From JBDRGD01 sp043818095 (GTDB taxonomy: Bacteria > Chloroflexota > Dehalococcoidia > Dehalococcoidales > RBG-16-60-22), in contig JBDRGD010000115.1 of NCBI GenBank assembly GCA_043818095.1, positions 1 through 8,742 on the forward strand: 8,742 bases of DNA. The letters run 5' to 3'. Every line of letters begins with the position of its first letter. Positions within the stretch are counted from its first letter, which is position 1. A model generated the notes under the pieces. That model did not search any database. It was not told the DNA's origin and worked only from the letters and a program-made list of their open reading frames with translations. A program made the translations under genes and the position numbers. Below, piece after piece: positions 1-5,212 of this stretch.

Positions 1-1104
1 CGTCTTCAGGAAAGAGCGGCTGCGCCGCAGCAGGTCCCGGCCCTGCTCCACGATGCCGGTACAGAGCTGCGTCAGCCTCGCGCCCAGCATCATCGCCTCG
101 ATGCAGTGCTCCGGCGCCACCAGGCCGCCGGAGGCGCCGACATCGATGCCGGGGACGAACCGGCTGATAGCCGCCACGTCGCGATAGCACAGGACCCTGA
201 GCCAGGAGCCCGCCGCCAGGCAGAACGGGTTGCCGTCCGCAAAGGGCCACCGCGGTTTCCCCCGTTGGTAGATGTCGGGCGGGGCGATGCCGGTGGCGGA
301 GTTGAAGACCTGGACGAACTTCGCCCCCGCGTCCCTGATCATCCTGACCGTGCCGACGACACGCGGAAAGCCGTTTTCCGGGGAGAGCTTGACACCGACG
401 GGGATACGCACCGCCTTCACCACCGCCCGGATAATCTTTTCCGCCAGGTCGGGATTGTCCCCGACGAGCGAGCCCATGAACCTTGCCGGGAATTTCTCCG
501 CGAAAAAGTCCTCCACCGCCCCTTTCATGGCCGGGGGCTGGGGACAGGAGAGGTTGATTTCCACCATGTCGGCGCCCAGTTCTTCCCACCTCCGGGCGCT
601 GTCCACGTAGGTCTCCGGCAGGTCGCCCAGGCCGCCGCAGTTGGCGATGATGGGCACGTCCGCCGGTTTCTTTTGCTTCAGGAGCTTCATCAGCTGCTCC
701 CGGGCCGGGGTCGCCATTTTCTCCTCTTCCGCGGTAATCCAGAAAGGCGCCGTGACCAGGTAGAGCCCTTCCACGCCGTAGGGGGCGTTGTGCTCTCCCG
801 CCCGCAGGACGCGCCGGCCTATCCCCTTCGCGCGCGAGGGTCGCTCCTCAGCCCGGGCACTCTCATGGAGACGGGCGACCGTTTCTTCCCGGACAAATGT
901 TCCGGTAACGTAGATAAAGCCCGCCCCCGCCCGGACATGCTTCAGCAGGATTCCGGCGTTGGCCTCGGCATAGTTTTCCGGCTCCCGATATAGTGCCCGG
1001 CCCCAGTGATTACCGACGGCGGCCACCCCGAGGGGAGAGGGGAAAGGCACGCCTGCCATCGTTACGTGGAAATCGGGGGATGTCTTTTTTACGGTTATTG
1101 TCAT
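1..1104 (-). CDS. PreA/dihydroorotate dehydrogenase-like flavoprotein (3' end outside window)
   Basis: The frame reads 368 codons from ATG at 1104 to the window edge without a stop. It is a TIM-barrel FMN oxidoreductase related to the pyrimidine-reducing domain of dihydropyrimidine dehydrogenase (PreA) and to dihydroorotate dehydrogenase. Seen: an N-terminal beta-hairpin and glycine-rich entry (residues 14-33), the EINLSCP signature at 182-188, a lysine in GVKLSP (K239) where the family binds FMN, and a phosphate-binding GASGG at 323-327. The start is supported by GGAG six bases upstream and a strong promoter. In DPD/PreA the active-site loop carries a catalytic Cys; the most similar stretch here (MGSLVGDNPD, 210-219) has Val at that column, and the segment after NLSCP is longer than usual. 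A canonical dihydropyrimidine or dihydroorotate substrate is therefore uncertain. Whether a C-terminal ferredoxin domain follows, as in PreA, cannot be seen. Confidence 0.85.
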   Translation of the reverse strand, partial: MTITVKKTSPDFHVTMAGVPFPSPLGVAAVGNHWGRALYREPENYAEANAGILLKHVRAGAGFIYVTGTFVREETVARLHESARAEERPSRAKGIGRRVLRAGEHNAPYGVEGLYLVTAPFWITAEEEKMATPAREQLMKLLKQKKPADVPIIANCGGLGDLPETYVDSARRWEELGADMVEINLSCPQPPAMKGAVEDFFAEKFPARFMGSLVGDNPDLAEKIIRAVVKAVRIPVGVKLSPENGFPRVVGTVRMIRDAGAKFVQVFNSATGIAPPDIYQRGKPRWPFADGNPFCLAAGSWLRVLCYRDVAAISRFVPGIDVGASGGLVAPEHCIEAMMLGARLTQLCTGIVEQGRDLLRRSRSFLKT

Positions 1105-1161
1105 CAGCTACTCCGTCGCCCGGGGAGCGTACCAAATGTGAACCTCTTTTCTATAAGGATA

Positions 1162-1190
1162 ATTGTAAGCGCATCGGATTTTGTTGTCAA
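1162..1190 (-). promoter_or_regulatory. Sigma70-type promoter for the PreA-like gene
   Basis: Read on the minus strand, a perfect TTGACA (1190-1185) is followed after exactly 17 bases by TACAAT (1167-1162, five of six consensus bases). The predicted transcript starts near 1155, giving a leader of about 50 bases. The promoter begins about 22 bases past the MFS stop codon, so the flavoprotein gene can be transcribed independently of the carrier upstream of it. Confidence 0.8.
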
Positions 1191-1212
1191 AGAGTTATCT
1201 CTCTGACGCGCT

Positions 1213-2460
1213 CTACAGTGGTGGTCGGGCCTTGCTCTTGACGGCGCTGATGAACACGGCTCCCAGCAGCGCCGCGCCGGCGCCGAACATAAAAGCCCCG
1301 GAGTAGCTGCCGGTAGCATCGAAAATCATGCCGCCAATCACCGGACCGGATGCGGCGCCCAGGCTGAAACCGATGTCCACCAGGCCAATCATCACACCGA
1401 TTCTTTCCAGGCCGAAAGCGTCCCCGAACAGCGATGAGACCACCGGCGAGAACCCGCCCTGCGCCAGTCCGAAGATGACGGCAAACAGGTAGAACTGCCA
1501 GAGGTCATGCACGTTCACCAGCCAGAGCAGCACCAGGGTCTGCAGAATCAGGCTGACCGCCACCGAGCGCTGTTTCCCCAGCCGGTCCGCCACGACGCCG
1601 ATGAATATCCGGCCGAAAATTGCCGCGAACCCGATGACGCTCATGACCGTCGCCGCGGCCGCCGTGGAAATCCCGAGGTCGGTGGCATGGGGCACCAGGT
1701 GAGTTATGATGAGAAAGATGCTGGAGGCATACAGGAAGGTGGTGAAAACGAAGAGCCAGAAATTCCGGGTCCGGAAGAGCCCCAGGGGAGACCCGGCGGC
1801 TGTCGGCGGGGGGGCCATCCCGGAATGCTCCCCTGCCCGGGGTAACTCCGCCCCGTAAGGCACCGCGCCGATGTCCCGGGGCTCTTTCTTCAGCAGCAGC
1901 GTCAGGGGGAGGATAATGCCCCAGGTCAGCAGGCCCAGGACCAGGAAGGAAGGACGCCAGGTCAGCCCGGCAATCAGCAGCGCCGCAAAGGGCACCATCA
2001 GCATCTGCCCGAAACCGGCACCGGACAGCGTTAAGCCCAGCGCCAGGGTGCGCCTTTTGAAAAACCAGCGCGTCACGGTAGCGGACACGACCGTGAACAT
2101 CGCCGTGCCCACGGACATGAGGAGGCTGTAGGTGACAAACAGCTGCCAGAACATGCTTGATTGACTGGTCAGCAGCAGCCCCAGGCCGGTGAAGAACCCC
2201 ATGAGCGCCATGGTCAGCTTCGGGCCGTAGCGGTCGGTGACCCAGCCGAAAATCAGGGGAAAAACACAGCCGAGCGCCATCTGCGTCGAGAAAATCGCCG
2301 AGGTGGCGGTGCGGCTGAGCCCGAACTCGCCCTCGATGGCCTTGAAGAAGACGCCGAAGGAAAACCGCATCCCCATGATGATGACGGTCATCATCAGCAA
2401 TGCGGCCACGATTATCCAGCCGTAGAAAACTCCGTCTTTTGTCTGCGCGCGTGGTGGCAA
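1213..2460 (-). CDS. MFS carrier, OFA/monocarboxylate-transporter type
   Basis: A 415-residue inner-membrane secondary carrier with about 12 hydrophobic segments (roughly 14-36, 54-72, 80-98, 105-127, 139-162, 167-190, 233-253, 268-290, 299-315, 321-343, 352-378, 386-407) and a hydrophilic central loop at about 191-232. MFS motif A is present in both halves: GWVTDRYGPK at 72-81 and GVVADRLGKQ at 288-297. The YGW opening and the WFFKRRTLALG block (132-142) resemble the oxalate/formate antiporter and MCT/SLC16 groups, which move small organic anions; the substrate cannot be read from sequence. I chose the TTG at 2460: a stop lies in frame just upstream, GAAGAG sits about nine bases before it, and later Met codons would remove part of helix 1. 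It lies divergent to the HesB-like gene. Confidence 0.88.
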   Translation of the reverse strand: MPPRAQTKDGVFYGWIIVAALLMMTVIIMGMRFSFGVFFKAIEGEFGLSRTATSAIFSTQMALGCVFPLIFGWVTDRYGPKLTMALMGFFTGLGLLLTSQSSMFWQLFVTYSLLMSVGTAMFTVVSATVTRWFFKRRTLALGLTLSGAGFGQMLMVPFAALLIAGLTWRPSFLVLGLLTWGIILPLTLLLKKEPRDIGAVPYGAELPRAGEHSGMAPPPTAAGSPLGLFRTRNFWLFVFTTFLYASSIFLIITHLVPHATDLGISTAAAATVMSVIGFAAIFGRIFIGVVADRLGKQRSVAVSLILQTLVLLWLVNVHDLWQFYLFAVIFGLAQGGFSPVVSSLFGDAFGLERIGVMIGLVDIGFSLGAASGPVIGGMIFDATGSYSGAFMFGAGAALLGAVFISAVKSKARPPL

Positions 2461-2500
2461 AGCTGTGTCTCTTCACCCGGCATTAGGGAATATCATTCCG

Positions 2501-2529
2501 AGAATAAACCATTTCCCCGCTAAAGTAAA
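2501..2529 (-). promoter_or_regulatory. Possible promoter for the MFS carrier
   Basis: On the minus strand TTTACT (2529-2524) and TATTCT (2506-2501) are separated by 17 bases; each matches four of six consensus positions. It lies about 40 bases before the TTG start, in the divergent region shared with the HesB-like gene. Confidence 0.4.
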
Positions 2530-2606
2530 GCAAGCCCCCGGCCGGGTGGACAGTGGCCGAAAAGATATTTCCTCACGGGGACTATCTTCCCGTCTCCGTC
2601 ATGCGT

Positions 2607-2612
2607 TAAAAT
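2607..2612 (+). promoter_or_regulatory. Possible -10 element for the HesB-like gene
   Basis: TAAAAT (five of six consensus bases) lies 37 bases before the HesB-like start. No convincing -35 sits 16-18 bases upstream. A short GGGG-AAAA-CCCC hairpin (2617-2628) would fall at the very start of the transcript. Confidence 0.25.
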
Positions 2613-2648
2613 AAGTGGGGAAAACCCCGATGCACCCGGGAGTGCGGG

Positions 2649-2924
2649 ATGATAGAGATTACCGAGCCGGCAAAACAGGAATTGAAGAAACTGCTGGAGG
2701 CCAACGTTGACTGGCCCGGGGCCTGCCTCAGAATCATCGACCGCGGCGGGGGCAAGCTGGGTCTGGGCGTCGATATCCGTTCCCCCGGCGATGAAGTGGT
2801 GGAACACGAGGGCTCCGTGCTGGTAATTGTCGATGCGGGCCTGGCGGGGCGGCTCAAGAAAGTCACCCTGGATACCGAGGATACCGGCCGGGGCACCAGC
2901 CTGGTGATTATCCAGGAGACCTGA
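2649..2924 (+). CDS. HesB/IscA-fold protein without cluster-binding cysteines
   Basis: A 91-residue cytosolic protein. The opening MIEITEPAKQELKKLL, the LRI strand at 27-29, a glycine-rich DRGGGKLGLG segment and the DEVVEHEG segment follow the layout of A-type iron-sulfur carriers (HesB/IscA/ErpA). Those proteins hold Fe or a cluster through three Cys, one after the glycine-rich turn and a C-terminal CxC. Here the first position appears as Lys in GGGKLG and the protein ends (VIIQET) before any CxC; the only Cys (C26) lies outside the ligand positions. A direct cluster-carrier role is unlikely; it may use the fold for something else. The start has GGGAG about six bases upstream. It has its own downstream hairpins, so it is probably transcribed separately from the thioesterase 150 bases on. 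Confidence 0.75.
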   Translation: MIEITEPAKQELKKLLEANVDWPGACLRIIDRGGGKLGLGVDIRSPGDEVVEHEGSVLVIVDAGLAGRLKKVTLDTEDTGRGTSLVIIQET

Positions 2925-2953
2925 AGGGACTCGGTCTGCCGGAAGTCCCCTTT
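2924..2953 (+). terminator. Probable intrinsic terminator after the HesB-like gene
   Basis: GGGACT (2926-2931) pairs with AGTCCC (2944-2949), with an inner CGG/CCG pairing around a TCTG loop, and is followed by CTTT. The T tract is short, so termination may be partial. A second perfect hairpin, CGGCA-TTCG-TGCCG at 2958-2971, follows directly. Confidence 0.5.
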
Positions 2954-2990
2954 CCGTCGGCATTCGTGCCGGGGTAATTCAGCCTGCCGT

Positions 2991-3025
2991 TTGCTTCACG
3001 CCGCGCGCTGTGCTAGTGTTATTCT
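2991..3025 (+). promoter_or_regulatory. Possible promoter for the thioesterase gene
   Basis: TTGCTT (2991-2996) is followed after 17 bases by TAGTGT preceded by TGC (extended -10, 3011-3019). An alternative -10, TATTCT at 3020-3025, pairs with TTCACG (2995-3000) at a long 19-base spacing. Either gives a leader of about 45 bases. Both are weak matches. Confidence 0.3.
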
Positions 3026-3074
3026 GACCGCGCCGCGGTAGAAACGTTACCCCCGGCACCGAAGGGAGAAAACG

Positions 3075-3551
3075 ATGGAAGGCAGGCGAGTCCAGGACAC
3101 CAGCGTTGTCATGTCTCAGATCATGACCCCGCAGGACGTCAACCGCGCGGGCAACGTTCACGGCGGCGTCGTGATGAAACTGATTGACACCACCGCGGGG
3201 GCCGTCGCCATGAGGCATACCCATCAAAACGTGGTCACCGCTTCCATCGACCGCCTTGACTTCCACCATCCCGTCTTCGTGGGGGACCTCCTTACCCTGA
3301 AAGCCAGCATGAACATGGTGGGCAGGAGCTCCATGGAAGTCGGCGTCAGGGTACAGACGGAAAACCTGCTGACCGGGGAAATCCGGCATACTTCCTCCGC
3401 TTACTTGACCTTCGTCGCCCTGGGTGAAAACGGCAGACCGACGCCCGTCCCGCCGCTCATCCTGGAAACCGAGGACGAAAAACGGCGCAACCGCCAGGCG
3501 CTGGAAAGGCGCCAGCGCAGACTCCAGGAGAAGGAAAGCGAGCGGAAATGA
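3075..3551 (+). CDS. Hotdog-fold acyl-CoA thioesterase (YciA/BACH type)
   Basis: A 158-residue protein expected to hydrolyse acyl-CoA to free acid and CoA in the cytosol, usually as a hexamer built from hotdog dimers. The family core is intact: N23 and the GNVHGG block (26-31) on the central helix, followed by the conserved Asp in LIDTTAG (D38), then the ASIDRLDFHHPVFVGD strand region (56-71) and the GRSSMEVGVRV strand (83-93). The start at 3075 has GGGAG six bases upstream. After the core, from about residue 131, a strongly charged Lys/Arg/Glu tail of some 28 residues could form an extended helix; such tails vary in this family. Chain-length preference cannot be read from sequence. It ends four bases from the oppositely oriented small membrane-protein gene, with no clear terminator between them. 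Confidence 0.88.
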   Translation: MEGRRVQDTSVVMSQIMTPQDVNRAGNVHGGVVMKLIDTTAGAVAMRHTHQNVVTASIDRLDFHHPVFVGDLLTLKASMNMVGRSSMEVGVRVQTENLLTGEIRHTSSAYLTFVALGENGRPTPVPPLILETEDEKRRNRQALERRQRRLQEKESERK

Positions 3552-3555
3552 CGCC

Positions 3556-3747
3556 CTAACCGGCGACGAAGGTGTAAATGCCCCCCAGCACCGCCACCAG
3601 GGAGAAAGACCCGATGGCGACGGACAGCTCAACCCCGTTCAGGGCATACAGGTTCGAGGTCACCACCGTATCTCCCAGCAGGCTGACCGTGATGCCAAGA
3701 ACACCGCCGACGGTCAGTAAAAATCCCAGAACATATTTCATGGTCAT
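3556..3747 (-). CDS. Small two-helix membrane protein, unknown function
   Basis: A 63-residue protein I do not recognise. Two hydrophobic helices (about 5-24 and 41-61) flank a short polar stretch around GDTVVTSNLYALNG, so it should sit in the membrane as a hairpin. No signal-peptidase motif or Cys is visible. I accept it as a real gene because its surroundings fit: a promoter at 3790-3817, AGGAG eleven bases before the ATG at 3747, and the stop placed right against the convergent thioesterase stop. Met3 at 3741 is an alternative start. The leader folds into a perfect 7-bp hairpin with AGGAG in its loop, and the promoter spacer holds a 12-bp palindrome, which suggests regulated expression. 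It could be a membrane stress peptide, a channel-like peptide or a subunit of something encoded elsewhere; the sequence does not decide. Confidence 0.65.
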   Translation of the reverse strand: MTMKYVLGFLLTVGGVLGITVSLLGDTVVTSNLYALNGVELSVAIGSFSLVAVLGGIYTFVAG

Positions 3748-3750
3748 ACC

Positions 3751-3776
3751 CGGAACGACTCCTGATTTCCGTTCCG
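3751..3776 (-). promoter_or_regulatory. Leader hairpin presenting the Shine-Dalgarno in its loop
   Basis: CGGAACG and CGTTCCG form a perfect 7-bp inverted repeat (3751-3757 and 3770-3776) with a 12-base loop. Read on minus, the loop contains AGGAG (3763-3759), the ribosome binding site of the small membrane protein. The predicted transcript start lies only a few bases upstream, so this hairpin would be almost the whole leader. Confidence 0.55.
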
Positions 3777-3789
3777 CCCCCTACTCGGT

Positions 3790-3817
3790 ATTTTAGCGCT
3801 ACCGCGCGCGGTTACAA
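3790..3817 (-). promoter_or_regulatory. Promoter for the small membrane protein gene
   Basis: On minus, TTGTAA (3817-3812, four of six) and TAAAAT (3795-3790, five of six) are separated by 16 bases. The predicted start near 3783 gives a leader of about 36 bases to the ATG at 3747. Confidence 0.5.
3801..3812. promoter_or_regulatory. 12-bp perfect palindrome in the promoter spacer (candidate operator)
   Basis: ACCGCGCGCGGT is identical to its reverse complement and fills most of the spacer between the -35 and -10 of the small membrane-protein promoter. A regulator bound here would compete with RNA polymerase, or, for MerR-type regulators, act from the spacer. An alternating CG run also makes it prone to unusual DNA structure. 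The regulator is not encoded nearby. Confidence 0.4.
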
Positions 3818-3932
3818 TCACTCGTTAGTACGGGACCCTGTAATACCAATTAACTAAACCAAACAAGGTACGGGAATACCAGGAAAGACAGGGGAAACGG
3901 GGAACGGGTTGCTTACCGGGAAATGTCGGGAA

Positions 3933-5057
3933 TCAGTCTTTCAGGACCACTTTATAGCGGTCACCATGCCCTTCGGCGTTCTCCACGGCCGGTAGCTTGC
4001 GCAGAATCTCCAGCATGGGCAGTGGTTCTTTCACATCGAATAGCAGCGTGGTCTCCTCCTCGGAAGCGTATTCCTCGAGGAGTTTGATGCTGGGCACCTG
4101 GGCCAGCAGGTTCCGCAGCTTTCTGATTTGCATAAAATGGTAAGGGGAAATCGTGCGCATCTCCATCTTCCCCTTGAAAAGGGCGCCGATGTCCTGCCCT
4201 TTGTCCCCGAAGAGCTGGACGGACAGGACCGCGTTCCGGTCCAGTTCCTCTTCGATATCTTTCAGCGTGGCTTCCGCCTCGCTCTTGACCACCGTCTCCG
4301 CCTTCACCTGCACCAGCTTGCCCCTGGCTTCCGCCATCACCCTGGTAACGGCTTCCATCTCCTGCTGCAACTCACCGCGGAAGCCATCCAGCAGTTTATC
4401 CGTCCTCTGCACCACCGCCATAATCGAATCCGCCACTTCCGTGTTGCTGGCGGTGAAATCCTCCATCATCTTGCCGGCTTTTTCCCGGGTCTCCGCAATC
4501 ATCTTATTGGCTTTGTCCCGGGCCTCCGCCATCGTCTTGGCGGCATGCGCCTGTGCCTCCGCCTGCTGTGCCTCCATGGCCTGCCGTATGCGCTGTTCCT
4601 TCTCTTTCTCGACGCTGGCGGTGATACTCCTGGCCTCCTTTTCGGCGGCGTGTTTCGCCAGGGCGATGATGTTGCTGGCTTCCTCGTGGGCCTTACTCAG
4701 TATCCTGTCCACCTCTCCCCGGGTGCGTTTCTTCGCCTCCTTGGCAATCCCCTCCTCTGCCCCGGCCGTTATCTGCCGCGCCCGGCTCTGGGACTCGGTA
4801 ACAAGGATATCCGCCTCGGTCCGCGCCCGCTGCATGATTTCTTCGTAATCCTTCCGGGCTTTCTCCTGGCTCCCGGCGACAATCTCTTCCGCCTTCCGCC
4901 AGGCGCCGTTGACAATTTCACTCGACTCTTCGTCGGCAATCTTGCGGTATTTTTCCCGCTCGATGTGCACAATCTGGTCTATCTTCGCCCGGTACTCGTC
5001 AATCGCCCGGGAAAAATCGTCAAGCGTAGCGGGGGAACTTTTTTCCGGTTCTACCAT
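3933..5057 (-). CDS. Long coiled-coil protein with C-terminal alpha/beta domain, unknown function
   Basis: A 374-residue soluble protein. Residues about 15-275 are nearly continuous charged helix rich in Ala, Glu, Lys and Arg; in many places small or hydrophobic residues recur with 7- or 11-residue spacing (for example KAEEIVAGSQEKARKDYEEI), recalling the stalk subunits of rotary ATPases and DivIVA-type proteins. Residues about 294-373 form a compact domain whose pattern looks like beta-alpha-beta-beta-alpha-beta: MEMRTIS strand, helix at 307-320, strands IKLLEEY and TTLLFDV, helix at 347-358, final strand YKVVLK. No catalytic motif, membrane segment or signal peptide is visible. A scaffold or sensor role is an inference. 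The ATG at 5057 has GAGG six bases upstream. Its own promoter and a 5' stem-loop separate it from the hydratase gene; no clear terminator follows it. Confidence 0.8.
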   Translation of the reverse strand: MVEPEKSSPATLDDFSRAIDEYRAKIDQIVHIEREKYRKIADEESSEIVNGAWRKAEEIVAGSQEKARKDYEEIMQRARTEADILVTESQSRARQITAGAEEGIAKEAKKRTRGEVDRILSKAHEEASNIIALAKHAAEKEARSITASVEKEKEQRIRQAMEAQQAEAQAHAAKTMAEARDKANKMIAETREKAGKMMEDFTASNTEVADSIMAVVQRTDKLLDGFRGELQQEMEAVTRVMAEARGKLVQVKAETVVKSEAEATLKDIEEELDRNAVLSVQLFGDKGQDIGALFKGKMEMRTISPYHFMQIRKLRNLLAQVPSIKLLEEYASEEETTLLFDVKEPLPMLEILRKLPAVENAEGHGDRYKVVLKD

Positions 5058-5081
5058 TTTCAGCCTCTACCCCTCTTAATA

Positions 5082-5110
5082 TGAAGCCGCAAGGGAGCGC
5101 AACGGCTTCA
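5082..5110 (-). promoter_or_regulatory. 5'-terminal stem-loop in the coiled-coil gene leader
   Basis: TGAAGCCG (5082-5089) and CGGCTTCA (5103-5110) form a perfect 8-bp stem with a 13-base loop. It starts within a base or two of the predicted transcript start and ends well before the ribosome binding site. A 5'-terminal stem can stabilise an mRNA; the same dyad could also bind a protein on DNA. There is no T tract, so it is not an intrinsic terminator. Confidence 0.5.
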
Positions 5111-5117
5111 CCACTTA

Positions 5118-5146
5118 ATTGTAGAACAGGAACGGCGCCGCGCAAA
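5118..5146 (-). promoter_or_regulatory. Promoter candidate for the coiled-coil gene
   Basis: TACAAT (5123-5118, five of six) is preceded after 17 bases by a weak TTTGCG (5146-5141). Predicted start is near 5111, about 55 bases before the ATG. Confidence 0.4.
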
Positions 5147-5183
5147 TAGGCTAATAGTCATCGTACGCGTTGGTACTTTTTAC

Positions 5184-5204
5184 TAAAGAGGCCCGGCGGC
5201 GGGC
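5184..5204 (-). terminator. Possible terminator after the enoyl-CoA hydratase gene
   Basis: On minus, GCCCG-CCGC-CGGGC (5204-5191) forms a GC-only 5-bp hairpin nine bases after the stop, followed by CTCTTT. The T tract is interrupted, so efficiency is uncertain. Confidence 0.4.
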
Positions 5205-5212
5205 ATGGTGAG

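Noticed and set aside
106..993. 295-codon open frame on plus at the left end
   Set aside because: It mirrors the PreA-like gene, whose minus-strand frame is open to the window edge and carries family motifs.
1191..1205. Short AGAG-ATAA-CTCT hairpin after the MFS stop as a terminator
   Set aside because: Only four AT-rich-leaning base pairs with TTTG after it, and it overlaps the start of the -35 box of the next promoter.
1505..2476. 323-codon minus frame overlapping the MFS gene
   Set aside because: It is the MFS gene in another frame, with no membrane segments and high His/Arg/Asp content.
2520..2963. 147-codon minus frame over the HesB-like gene
   Set aside because: The plus-strand HesB-like frame has the family pattern and a good ribosome binding site; the minus frame has neither.
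4128..5084. 318-codon open frame on plus opposite the coiled-coil gene
   Set aside because: The Leu/His/Arg-rich translation is the expected mirror of Glu/Lys/Ala-rich helix codons; no domain or good ribosome binding site.
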